Origin: PALSA-270 sp963770245
GTDB taxonomy: Bacteria > Acidobacteriota > Terriglobia > Terriglobales > Acidobacteriaceae
Assembly: GCA_963770245.1 (NCBI GenBank)
Contig: CAVYOX010000008.1
Coordinates: forward strand, 434,001-498,000
Reading direction: 5' to 3'
DNA: 64,000 nucleotides
Shown here: in pieces, positions 49,968-57,860 of the stretch
Position numbering within the stretch: the stretch's first letter is position 1
How the letters are laid out: the number at the start of each line of letters is the position of its first letter
Translations under genes and position numbers: made by a program
The notes under the pieces: model-generated
What the model was told of the DNA's origin: nothing
Databases searched by the model: none
What the model saw: only the letters and a program-made list of their open reading frames with translations

Positions 49968-50026
49968 TTGCCGGCCGCATCGTCCGACCGTTTCGCCGTC
50001 TTAAACATTTTCGCCAGCAAAAAGGC

Positions 50027-50056
50027 TTGCCCACCCGCCGATTCTTGCTCTATAAT
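50027..50056 (+). promoter_or_regulatory. Promoter of the tetR-exporter operon
   Basis: TTGCCC (50027-50032), an 18-base spacer and a perfect TATAAT (50051-50056) lie just upstream of the palindromic operator. Confidence 0.6.
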
Positions 50057-50057
50057 C

Positions 50058-50075
50058 TAACTAACCGGTTAATTA
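50058..50075 (+). promoter_or_regulatory. Palindromic TetR operator
   Basis: TAACTAACC GGTTAATTA, with 8 of 9 bases matching between arms and a perfect TAACCGGTTA centre. It overlaps the predicted transcription start, so repressor binding would block initiation. The local AT-richness contrasts with the surroundings. Confidence 0.75.
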
Positions 50076-50085
50076 ATAATTGCTA

Positions 50086-50772
50086 ATGGCCACCGTACCC
50101 TCCAAGTCGCACCTGGGTTCCCGCGGGCATCCGAAAAAGAGCCGGGCCGCCATCCTGCAAGCGGCGGTGCGGGAGTTTTCGCGGGAGGGCGTAGCCGGGG
50201 CGCGGATCGATGCCATCGCCCGCGCGGCGCGGGTGAACAAAGCGCTGCTGTACTACTACTTTAAGGACAAAGAGGCGCTCTACGGCGAGGTCCTGGACCA
50301 GGTTTTCGCCGGCCTGACGGTCGCCGTTTTGGAGGTTCTTGCGCGCGAGCTTCCCCCGCGCAAGAGAATACTGGCCTACGTGAAAACGCACTTTGACTAT
50401 ATCGCCGCCCATCCCCTGTATCCTCGGCTGGTCCAAGCAGAGATGATGCGGGCCGGGCGGGGCGCGAGCACGCAGCTCGAGCGCGTAGTCCAGAAATATT
50501 TTCGGCCACTGTACGGGGAGCTCGTAACGCTACTGGCCGAAGGCCGGGCGGGCGGGGATTTTCGCGCCGTGGACCCCATGCAGTTCATTCCCTCGATGAT
50601 TTCGGTGATCATTTTCTACTTCAACAGCGCGCCCGTGGTGCGCCTCATGACTGGGGCGGATCCGATGTCGCCGGAGCGTATATCGGCGCGCCGGGCCGCG
50701 GTGGTCGATTTCATCTCCGCGGCATTGTTCTGCACGGGAACACCTCGGCGCGAGGAGGACAAGAGTGAGTAG
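50086..50772 (+). CDS. TetR-family transcriptional regulator of the exporter operon
   Basis: 228 residues. TetR_N helix-turn-helix at about 20-66 (ILQAAVREFSREGVAGARID, then VNKALLYYYFKDKEALY), followed by a helical ligand domain similar to the CecR/YbiH group (TetR_C_7-like). The start is the ATG at 50086, without Shine-Dalgarno. The gene overlaps the HlyD gene by 8 bases and would repress the whole operon from the palindrome at 50058-50075. The inducer is unknown, perhaps a drug or other hydrophobic compound. Confidence 0.92.
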   Translation: MATVPSKSHLGSRGHPKKSRAAILQAAVREFSREGVAGARIDAIARAARVNKALLYYYFKDKEALYGEVLDQVFAGLTVAVLEVLARELPPRKRILAYVKTHFDYIAAHPLYPRLVQAEMMRAGRGASTQLERVVQKYFRPLYGELVTLLAEGRAGGDFRAVDPMQFIPSMISVIIFYFNSAPVVRLMTGADPMSPERISARRAAVVDFISAALFCTGTPRREEDKSE

Positions 50773-51865
50773 CCGCAACAAGATCGGGATCCTGATCGGC
50801 ATCATTTTCCTCATATCGCTCACCTACTATCTGATTTCGACGCCGCGCTCGAAAGACCTGGTTCTGGTGGGCACGGTGGACGCCAATCAAGTCATCGTCA
50901 GCCCCCAGATTCAAGGACGCCTGGCGCAGTTGCTGGTGGATGAAGGAAGCCACGTCAAGCAGGGGGACCTCATTGCAGTGCTGGACGCCTCTGAACTCGA
51001 GGCCGAGCAGCGAGCCGCGGCTGCGACCATCGCCAGTTCCACGCACAAGGTTTCGGAGATGGAGGCCACCGAACAGGCAACGCAAGGCTCGACCGCCAGC
51101 AGCGTGGTAAACGCCGAGGCGAAGCTCGGGTCGGCGCGCGCCCAGTTGCTGCAGGCCCAAGCTACGTTGCAGCGTACCGAAAGCGACAGCCGCCGCGCCA
51201 TCGAACTGGCCAAGCTAGGGGTTGCCTCCGATCAGGATCGCGTGCAAGCGGAGACGAACCTGGCCGCGCAGCAGGCGGTGGTGCAGTCGCTGAAGGATCA
51301 GGTGAGCGCCTCCGCGGCTGACCTGAAGATGGCCGAAGCCAATACCCACCAGGCCCATGCCGCAGAGAGCACGGTCCAGTCGACCGAAGCGGACCTGGCC
51401 AATGCCCGGGAACTGCAGAAAGAAGCGCAGGTTCGCCTGGGCTATACCAAGATCTATGCCCCGGTGGCGGGCATCGTCTCGGTGCGCGCCGCCCGCCAGG
51501 GCGAAGTGTTAAACGTGGGGCAGCCGATTGTGACCATCGTCGATCCGAATGATACCTGGGTGCGGGCCGCGATTCCTGAAACCTATACCGACCACATCGC
51601 TCTGGGCGACACGCTGCGCATCGAGTTGCCGGGGGGTACGATCACTTCCGGCAAAGTATTCTTCAAATCCCCCGAAGCCGATTTCGCCACGCAGCGCGAC
51701 GTCAACCGGCGCAAGCGCGATATCCGAACCATCGTGCTCAAGGTCCGTCTGGAAAATCCCAAAGGCGCTTACGTTCCCGGCATGACTGCCAACGTGCTGG
51801 TGTCTCCTGAGCAGATCCAGGGAGGCCCGGGCCCCTCGTCCGCTTCCGCGGAGCAGCAGCCGTGA
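50765..51865 (+). CDS. HlyD/YbhG-type membrane fusion protein
   Basis: 366 residues. One N-terminal membrane anchor (about 6-24), a biotinyl-lipoyl-like domain split around a long coiled-coil hairpin (about 75-215, rich in Ala/Glu/Gln), and a beta-barrel domain (PGMTANVLVSPEQ near the end). It would bridge an inner-membrane ABC exporter to an outer-membrane channel. The start is GTG with GGAGG six bases upstream. Operon order TetR-HlyD-ATPase-permease is that of E. coli cecR-ybhGFSR, but with one permease gene. Confidence 0.9.
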   Translation: MSSRNKIGILIGIIFLISLTYYLISTPRSKDLVLVGTVDANQVIVSPQIQGRLAQLLVDEGSHVKQGDLIAVLDASELEAEQRAAAATIASSTHKVSEMEATEQATQGSTASSVVNAEAKLGSARAQLLQAQATLQRTESDSRRAIELAKLGVASDQDRVQAETNLAAQQAVVQSLKDQVSASAADLKMAEANTHQAHAAESTVQSTEADLANARELQKEAQVRLGYTKIYAPVAGIVSVRAARQGEVLNVGQPIVTIVDPNDTWVRAAIPETYTDHIALGDTLRIELPGGTITSGKVFFKSPEADFATQRDVNRRKRDIRTIVLKVRLENPKGAYVPGMTANVLVSPEQIQGGPGPSSASAEQQP

Positions 51866-52944
51866 CCACCGGGGCCAACCTGCATACCGATGGAACACCG
51901 CGCCCCGCCGTCGGGGCGAAGGGTCCGGGCGCGAGTGGAGGCGCGGAACCGAATGCCATCGCGGTCGAACACATCGTCAAGAAGTACGGAGACTTCGCCG
52001 CCGTCGACGATGTTTCTTTCAGCGTCAAAGAAGAGGAAATCTTTGGGTTGCTGGGGCCAAATGGCGCGGGAAAATCTACGCTCATTCGTATGATGACCAC
52101 GCTCATCCCCATCACTGCGGGGCGGGCCGTCATTGCTGGTTACGACGTGACCACAGATCCGGATGAGGTGCGCCGCGTGATTGGCGTAATTCCTCAGGCG
52201 CTGACCAGCGATATTGATTTGACCGTCGAGGAAAACCTCAGCATCTACGCCAAGCTCTACGATGTTGCGGCGAAGACCCGCCGAGCGGCGATTGACGAAT
52301 TGCTGGAGCTTGTGGACCTGACCAAATGGCGCCATGCGCAAACCAAGACCCTGTCCGGGGGCATGCGGCGGAGGCTTGAGATCGCGCGCGGCCTGGTGCA
52401 CAGTCCACGCATCTTTTTCCTCGATGAACCGACGACCGGATTGGACCCGGTCTCTCGCGTGGCGGTGTGGGAGATGTTGACCAATATCAAGAGCCATCGG
52501 AAACTCACGATCCTCATCACCACCCACTATATGGATGAAGCCGACCGGCTTTGTGACCGCATTGCGATCGTCGATCATGGCAAACTGGTGGCGCTCGACA
52601 ACCCCCTGGCTCTGAAAGCCAGCGTACCGGGCTCAAACGTGATTGAAGCGCAATTCACCAACGTGCCCGACGACTGGGAGCTGCGCCTACGGGGGATGAG
52701 CGGGGTGACCTCGGTCGAGCACAAGGGGGCCGCCATGTACCGCATTTTGACCTCCGACGGCTCGCATACCACCACCGAACTGGTAGAGGCGGCGGTTCAG
52801 GCCAGGGTTGGGCTGAAGTCGCTTTCCGTGCAGAACACCACCTTGGACGACGTCTTTGTCCACTACACCGGGCGGCAGCTGAGGGACGAACTGGTCAAAT
52901 CCTACTCCTTCGTGATGCCCCCGAGACCGGGGTTGCAGCCATGA
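51862..52944 (+). CDS. ABC exporter ATP-binding protein (YbhF/DrrA-like)
   Basis: 360 residues. Walker A GPNGAGKS near residue 66, Q-loop VIPQAL, signature LSGGMRRRLEIARGL near 163-177, Walker B FFLDEPTTGLDP near 185, and switch His in TTHYMDEA. An extra N-terminal 30 residues are low-complexity. The C-terminal region (about 260-345) resembles the DUF4162-type extension of drug exporters. The GTG start overlaps the HlyD stop (GTGA). Confidence 0.93.
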   Translation: MTTGANLHTDGTPRPAVGAKGPGASGGAEPNAIAVEHIVKKYGDFAAVDDVSFSVKEEEIFGLLGPNGAGKSTLIRMMTTLIPITAGRAVIAGYDVTTDPDEVRRVIGVIPQALTSDIDLTVEENLSIYAKLYDVAAKTRRAAIDELLELVDLTKWRHAQTKTLSGGMRRRLEIARGLVHSPRIFFLDEPTTGLDPVSRVAVWEMLTNIKSHRKLTILITTHYMDEADRLCDRIAIVDHGKLVALDNPLALKASVPGSNVIEAQFTNVPDDWELRLRGMSGVTSVEHKGAAMYRILTSDGSHTTTELVEAAVQARVGLKSLSVQNTTLDDVFVHYTGRQLRDELVKSYSFVMPPRPGLQP

Positions 52945-54053
52945 ACCGGGCATTGGCGATCGTCGAACGTGAAATGCGGAAGTTTTTCCGCTCCCCGGCG
53001 CTGATGCTGGTGGCCATGGTCTTTCCCCTAGTGCAACTGATTGTGCTGGGCAACGCATTTGGCGGGAAGATCCGCGACGCCAGGCTGGGGGTGGTGGATG
53101 AGGACGGCGGCGCACAGGCGCTGAAGGTTCGCGAAGCCTTTGATTCGGTCCGCTCCAACATGCGCACCTTTCAGCCGATTTACTACGACAACGAGAAAAA
53201 GGCGACCGACGACGTGCGCAACGGCAAGATCGAAGGCGCGGTGATTATTCCGCCCCAGTTCTCGCGGCGGGTGTACGAGCAGGATGAGCCCCGGATTTCG
53301 CTGGTCGTCGATAACAGCGATAACTTCATGAGCTCAACCCTCGAAGGGGAATTGAGTGACCTGACCAACGCGCTGAACAATCCCGCCATCGAGCCGCGCA
53401 TGTTGCAACAAACCGCGCTGCAGGTCGTCGAACTCTATCCTTATATCGAGTACATGAAATATCTGCTGCCGGGGTCCATCACTTTGGCGATGTTCGTTTC
53501 GGTGATGATCGGCGGCGGCATGCTCTATATCGACGACAAGGCGCGCGGCGTGCACGAGGGGTACCTGGTCACCCCCATCACCAAGGCGGAACTTGTATTC
53601 GGGCTCAACGCTGCGGGCGCGATCAAGGCGGTGATGACCGGAATCGTGATCACGGTCATCGGGTCGCTTTTGTCGGGCGTAGGCACGCTGTTCAACCCGG
53701 CCACCGCTCTCGGACTGCTGGTCATGATTCTGATGACCTCGCTGGCTTTCAATACCATGATGTTTTTGCTGATGGTGCGGGTCGAAGACCCGCTGGTGCC
53801 GAGGGCCACGTTTGGCATCCTGAACACCCTGCTGTTTTTCCCGAGCGGCGCGATCTATCCGATTCAGGCCTTTCCCTGGTGGCTGCGTTCGCTGGCCAGC
53901 GTCGATCCCTTCACCTTTGCGGTCCACGGCTTCAAGTCGCTGCTCCTCAAGGAGACCGGATTCGCGGCCATCTGGCCCGACATCATGTATCTCTCAATCT
54001 TTGCCGTCGTCACCTTGGGTGCAGCCATTCCCTTGTTCAAACGGACCCTATGA
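52941..54053 (+). CDS. ABC-2 type permease
   Basis: 370 residues. One N-terminal helix (about 20-38) is followed by a large extracytoplasmic domain (about 40-170) and five further hydrophobic segments (about 175-365), the ABC2_membrane_3 layout of YbhS/YbhR. ATGA overlap with the ATPase gene. E. coli has two different permeases in this system; only one is present here, so the transporter may be a homodimer. The substrate is unknown. Confidence 0.92.
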   Translation: MNRALAIVEREMRKFFRSPALMLVAMVFPLVQLIVLGNAFGGKIRDARLGVVDEDGGAQALKVREAFDSVRSNMRTFQPIYYDNEKKATDDVRNGKIEGAVIIPPQFSRRVYEQDEPRISLVVDNSDNFMSSTLEGELSDLTNALNNPAIEPRMLQQTALQVVELYPYIEYMKYLLPGSITLAMFVSVMIGGGMLYIDDKARGVHEGYLVTPITKAELVFGLNAAGAIKAVMTGIVITVIGSLLSGVGTLFNPATALGLLVMILMTSLAFNTMMFLLMVRVEDPLVPRATFGILNTLLFFPSGAIYPIQAFPWWLRSLASVDPFTFAVHGFKSLLLKETGFAAIWPDIMYLSIFAVVTLGAAIPLFKRTL

Positions 54054-54139
54054 GGTTCGGATGCGGGCGGTCGTTGCCGGAAGCGAGGCCGATCGGTGGT
54101 CAGGTCGGCGGGAGCTTTCTGTTCTCCTCCACAATCGAT

Positions 54140-54145
54140 TATGCT
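54140..54145 (+). promoter_or_regulatory. Candidate -10 box of a leaderless transcript
   Basis: TATGCT, 8 bases, then the ATG at 54154. No Shine-Dalgarno is present. Confidence 0.35.
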
Positions 54146-54153
54146 AGACAGCG

Positions 54154-54597
54154 ATGACCCTGCTCGATGCGCATGAGTATGACCCTGCCCGCGACCGCCG
54201 CCGGCGTATTCGCATCATCTCCATTATTGCTCTGGCTCTGGTGGTCGGCGGATTGGCCTGGGCCTATCACGACTGGCCCGAAGAGCACGTGGTCGACCGG
54301 TTCTTTGATGCCTTGCAGCAGAAAAATTACGAGGATGCCTATGGCATCTGGATGCATGACCCCGGCTGGAAGCAGCATGCGCAGAAGTATTCCCAGTATC
54401 CTTACGGCGATTTCTACAACGACTGGGGGCCGGGGGGAGAGTGGGGCACCGTCAACTCGCACAAAATCTACGCCTCCGGGACTCCCCGAGGCGGCAGCAG
54501 CGGAGTGATCGTGGAAGTGGTGGTAAACGGCCGCTCCGAGCATGCCCGGATCTGGGTGGAGAAGTCGGACAAAACGCTGAGCTTCTCACCCTACTGA
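54154..54597 (+). CDS. Single-pass membrane protein of unknown function
   Basis: 147 residues. A charged N-terminus (about 1-20), one membrane helix (about 21-40: RIISIIALALVVGGLAWAY) and a soluble domain (about 45-147) containing VDRFFDALQQKNYEDAYGIW, a pattern of the NTF2-like or DUF4878-type lipoprotein fold. It probably faces outside the cytoplasm. Its stop overlaps the end of convergent fabD by 7 bases. Confidence 0.75.
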   Translation: MTLLDAHEYDPARDRRRRIRIISIIALALVVGGLAWAYHDWPEEHVVDRFFDALQQKNYEDAYGIWMHDPGWKQHAQKYSQYPYGDFYNDWGPGGEWGTVNSHKIYASGTPRGGSSGVIVEVVVNGRSEHARIWVEKSDKTLSFSPY

Positions 54598-55580
54598 ACG
54601 GCCATTCGAGGGAATCCGGGGCTCACGGTGGCGAAATGCTCGAGCGCTTTCTCGAGCGAAGCGGCGTCTCCCACGTACAGCGCCGTCTGGGACTTGTCGA
54701 TTTGACGCATCAGGCCCCAGAGGACTCTCCCCGGTCCGACTTCAACGAAGGTCCGAACCCCGCGAGCAATCAGCAACCGTATGGACTGCTCCCACTTCAC
54801 TGAGGCCGTGACCTGGCGAATCAGAGCGTCCCGGCCGCCTTCGGCGTCCGCGAGCACAGCGGCATCGACATTCGACACCACGGCTACGGCGGGCCGGCGG
54901 AGAGTGAGCGAACCTAGATCGGCGGCCAGACGATCTTGCGCCGGCTTCATCAGGGAACAGTGAAAGGGCGCGCTGACCGGTAAGATTTTGGCCTTCTTCG
55001 CGCCCCGCGCGCCGGCTAGACTCGCGGCCCGCTCGATGGCGGCGGTGTGGCCGGAAATGACGATCTGCTCGGGGGAATTGAAATTGGCGACCTCGCAGAC
55101 CTCGCCCTGCGCCGCTTCGCGGCAGAGGGCGCCGACAGCCTCTCCATTCATGCCCAGGATGGCGGCCATGGCGCCGATTCCCACAGGAACCGCCTCCTGC
55201 ATATATTGGCCGCGGTTGCGGACCACCCGCAGGGCGTCTCGGAAATCCATGGTTCCGGCGGCGACATGCGCCGAATACTCTCCCAGGCTGTGTCCGGCAA
55301 CGAAGGCGGGTGCAAAGCCGTTCGCCCTCAGAATGCGCGCAACGGCCACCGACACGGCGAGAATGGCGGGTTGCGTGATCTCGGTGCGCCGCAGCCGTTC
55401 TTCCGGTCCATCGAAGCAGGTTTCGGAAAGGCCATAGCCCAGGGCTTGATCCGCGTCCAGCAGAGTCTGGCGGGCGAGCGGATATTTTTCCGCCAGTTCC
55501 TTGCCCATGCCGACCGCCTGCGATCCCTGGCCGGGAAACAGAAAAGCGATCGAGTTGGCGCTTGCGGATGAGGTGGTCAT
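54591..55580 (-). CDS. fabD: Malonyl-CoA:ACP transacylase
   Basis: Loads malonyl groups onto acyl carrier protein for fatty acid synthesis. N-terminal FLFPGQGSQAVGMG (residues 13-26), catalytic Ser in GHSLGEYSA near 97, active-site His in SAPFHCSLM near 205 and a VEVGPGRVLWGL C-terminus. 329 residues; an eight-residue extension precedes the usual start. It is the last gene seen of yceD-rpmF-plsX-fabD, the usual fatty-acid operon, though fabH is absent. Confidence 0.96.
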   Translation of the reverse strand: MTTSSASANSIAFLFPGQGSQAVGMGKELAEKYPLARQTLLDADQALGYGLSETCFDGPEERLRRTEITQPAILAVSVAVARILRANGFAPAFVAGHSLGEYSAHVAAGTMDFRDALRVVRNRGQYMQEAVPVGIGAMAAILGMNGEAVGALCREAAQGEVCEVANFNSPEQIVISGHTAAIERAASLAGARGAKKAKILPVSAPFHCSLMKPAQDRLAADLGSLTLRRPAVAVVSNVDAAVLADAEGGRDALIRQVTASVKWEQSIRLLIARGVRTFVEVGPGRVLWGLMRQIDKSQTALYVGDAASLEKALEHFATVSPGFPRMAVQ

Positions 55581-55658
55581 GAGAATCGGTCCGCTCGGTT
55601 CCGGTGTCCCGGAATGACAACTTAACAGAATCCGACGGAAGCCCGCGGGCCGAGGGCA

Positions 55659-56681
55659 CTAGGTAGTTACGGTGGCCGGCCGAAGGGCTGCAAGTTCCCT
55701 TTCGATCTTGTCGTTGATCGGCCGTTCGGCGAACTCGGCCGCCACCCGGATCGCATTTTTGATGGCGTTTGCATTCGAGGATCCGTGGGTGATAAAGCAA
55801 ACGCCTTTCACTCCGAGCAGAGGAGCGCCGCCGTACTCGGTATGGTCAAGCCGCTTCTTGAAATCGGAGAAGGCGCTGCGGGAAAGCAGATATCCCACCT
55901 GCCGGGTGATGGTCGTCTTCAGGGTTTCTTTCAAGGTTGCGCGCACCAGATTGGCCACGCCTTCAGAAGTCTTCAGGGCGACATTGCCGACGAATCCGTC
56001 GGTCACGATCACGTCAACCTCGCCGCCGTACAGGTCGCGCCCTTCGACATTGCCCACGAAATTCAGGGGAAGGCGCTTCAGGAGCTGAAAAGCCTCACGC
56101 GTCAATTCGTTGCCTTTGTTTTCTTCCTCGCCGATCGAGAGCAAGCCCACGCGCGGACGCCGCGTACCGAACATGCTGCGGAAATAGATCTCCCCCATCA
56201 CCGCGAACTGTTCGAGGTTGTGCGGCTTGCAGTCGACGTTGGCGCCGACATCCAACAAGATGGCAACGGTGCGGATGGCGGTAGGAAAAACCGCCGCCAG
56301 GGCCGGCCGGTCGACGCCCGGAATCGCGCCCAGCACCATCTTGGCCGTCGCCATGGCGGCTCCGGTGTTGCCGGCGGTCACAAATCCCGAGGTAGTGCCG
56401 TCGCGCACCAGACGCAGGCCGACGCGCAGCGAGGAATCCCGCTTGGCGCGGACTGCCTGCATTGCCTTGTCTTCCATGGTGATGACTTCGCTGGCGTGCA
56501 CGATCTCGATGGGCAGACTGACGGCGAGGGGATAGCGCGTCAGTTCGGCCCGCACTATATCTTCCGGGCCGACCAGCACGACGTGGGCGCCGTGGTGCCG
56601 GGCTGCCTGAATGGCGCCTTCAATCTCGGGCTTTGGCGCCCGATCGGAGCCCATCGCGTCCAAGGCTATGACGCTTGGCAT
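55659..56681 (-). CDS. plsX: Phosphate acyltransferase PlsX
   Basis: Makes acyl-phosphate from acyl-ACP for the PlsY route of phospholipid synthesis. Signature VIALDAMGSDRAPKPEIEGA, TAGNTGAAMATAK, the DVGANVDCKP segment and GNVEGRDLYGGEVDVIVTDG. 340 residues. It lies 12 bases downstream of rpmF, a standard order. Confidence 0.96.
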   Translation of the reverse strand: MPSVIALDAMGSDRAPKPEIEGAIQAARHHGAHVVLVGPEDIVRAELTRYPLAVSLPIEIVHASEVITMEDKAMQAVRAKRDSSLRVGLRLVRDGTTSGFVTAGNTGAAMATAKMVLGAIPGVDRPALAAVFPTAIRTVAILLDVGANVDCKPHNLEQFAVMGEIYFRSMFGTRRPRVGLLSIGEEENKGNELTREAFQLLKRLPLNFVGNVEGRDLYGGEVDVIVTDGFVGNVALKTSEGVANLVRATLKETLKTTITRQVGYLLSRSAFSDFKKRLDHTEYGGAPLLGVKGVCFITHGSSNANAIKNAIRVAAEFAERPINDKIERELAALRPATVTT

Positions 56682-56693
56682 GGAATTGCGCGG

Positions 56694-56879
56694 CTAGCTG
56701 GCTTCCTTGACATCGAGAACTTCGCGGCCCTTGTAGTGGCCGCACTTGGGGCAGGCGCGATGCGGCAGCTTGCGTTCGTGACAGTTGGGACATTCGGAGA
56801 GTGAGCGGCTGGTGAGTGCGTCGTGGGCACGCCGTGTGCTGGTGCGCTTCTTGGAGTGCCGCCGTTTTGGATTTGGCAT
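56694..56879 (-). CDS. rpmF: 50S ribosomal protein bL32
   Basis: 61 residues starting MPNPKRRHSKKRTSTRRAHD, with the zinc-binding pairs Cys30/Cys33 and Cys43/Cys46, so the zinc form. The ATG has AGAGGAAG upstream. It lies between yceD and plsX, a conserved arrangement. Confidence 0.97.
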   Translation of the reverse strand: MPNPKRRHSKKRTSTRRAHDALTSRSLSECPNCHERKLPHRACPKCGHYKGREVLDVKEAS

Positions 56880-56959
56880 GTAACTTCCTCTCGTAAATCG
56901 GCTTTCGCTTCTCCTGCAAAGCCCCCATGGGCCGAACGAAGAGCTCGCGCAGAACCGAG

Positions 56960-57511
56960 CTATCTTTCTAATTTGCCGCGAATCTCTTTGAGTGCTGACC
57001 AGCGCGGGTCTTCCATGGGCTCGGCGCAGGAGCATGGTTCAGCGTTCAGATTCGCGCCGCAATGTGGGCACAAGCCCTTACAGTCTTCGCGGCAAATTGC
57101 TTTCACCGGCACGGCCAGCAGCACCTGCTCACGCAAAGCGTCCTCGAGCAGTACGCCGTCACCCTCATAGTAGCTTATCTCAGCCTCGGCGGTAGTGACT
57201 GAAAGCTCTGCCCGGCCGGCGTCCGCTCCCAGCGGTCGGTACAACAAGTCAAAGCTGCGGGTGACTTCCTGGACCAGGGGTTCCAGGCAGCGGGCGCAAG
57301 CCAACTCGAAGCTCGCGGCCAGATCCCCGTTGAGGCGGATGTCCTTGATTGTCTGGTGCTTACCGTGACGCTCCTCGACCAGTTGGGCGCGTCCGGCGCT
57401 GTGCAACGGGCCCCGTTGCTCGAGCTCCGGTCCAAAGTCGATCACACCCGGGCGGAAATCCTCTTCGAAGTCGATGGGATGGATTTCCAGCTGCTGAATT
57501 TCGATGAACAT
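56960..57511 (-). CDS. DUF177/YceD-family protein
   Basis: 183 residues beginning MFIEIQQLEIHPIDF. The conserved central CARCLEP and C-terminal CKGLCPHCGANLN give a set of cysteines probably binding zinc. YceD is co-conserved with bL32 and is linked to 23S rRNA maturation. The start has GAGGTG upstream; the frame is open 38 codons further without similarity. First gene of the operon. Confidence 0.9.
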   Translation of the reverse strand: MFIEIQQLEIHPIDFEEDFRPGVIDFGPELEQRGPLHSAGRAQLVEERHGKHQTIKDIRLNGDLAASFELACARCLEPLVQEVTRSFDLLYRPLGADAGRAELSVTTAEAEISYYEGDGVLLEDALREQVLLAVPVKAICREDCKGLCPHCGANLNAEPCSCAEPMEDPRWSALKEIRGKLER

Positions 57512-57633
57512 CGGCACCTCACCTGATGCCGCCCAGGCCGCGGAACCATACCCAAGGGATCTAAGTTCCCTCGAACCTAACGTTTGAGCATAAAGGCCGC
57601 GGGAGAGCGGTGTCAAGGAATCCACCGGGAATG

Positions 57634-57807
57634 TGTCAAGACTCGTTAGAAATGTCCCCGTTCTTAACTCGATAGAAATGTCCCCTTTTCAGGTTGCTGA
57701 TGGTCCGTCAGTTTTCCTGTTTTCTTGGTTTTGGGGTTATCACGAACCACAAAAAGGAGACATTTCTAACGACTTAACGATGGCGACATTTCAATCGAGT
57801 CTTGACA
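57634..57807. mobile_element. MITE-like element with 51-bp inverted repeats
   Basis: 174 bp. Both ends start TGTCAAGACTCG and continue with two copies of a GAAATGTCNCC motif: left 57634-57684, right 57757-57807 (reverse complement), about 45 of 51 positions equal. The 72-bp centre has no coding capacity. No direct target duplication is seen; the outer flanks (CCGGGAA left, TTCCCGG right) are themselves inverted. It lies in the divergent gap between yceD and the phosphatase gene; the rest of that 349-base gap has only the TAAACT box. Confidence 0.7.
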
Positions 57808-57846
57808 GTTCCCGGCGCCGCGCTTGGCCTCTTTCATCGCAGGCTG

Positions 57847-57852
57847 TAAACT
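57847..57852 (+). promoter_or_regulatory. Candidate -10 box of a leaderless transcript
   Basis: TAAACT, 8 bases, then ATG at 57861, with no Shine-Dalgarno. The box lies 40 bases beyond the MITE end. Confidence 0.3.
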
Positions 57853-57860
57853 ACCCCGCG

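Noticed and set aside
57633..57860. Extension of the phosphatase gene through the MITE
   Set aside because: The frame merely stays open across the repeat; the signal peptide starts at 57861.
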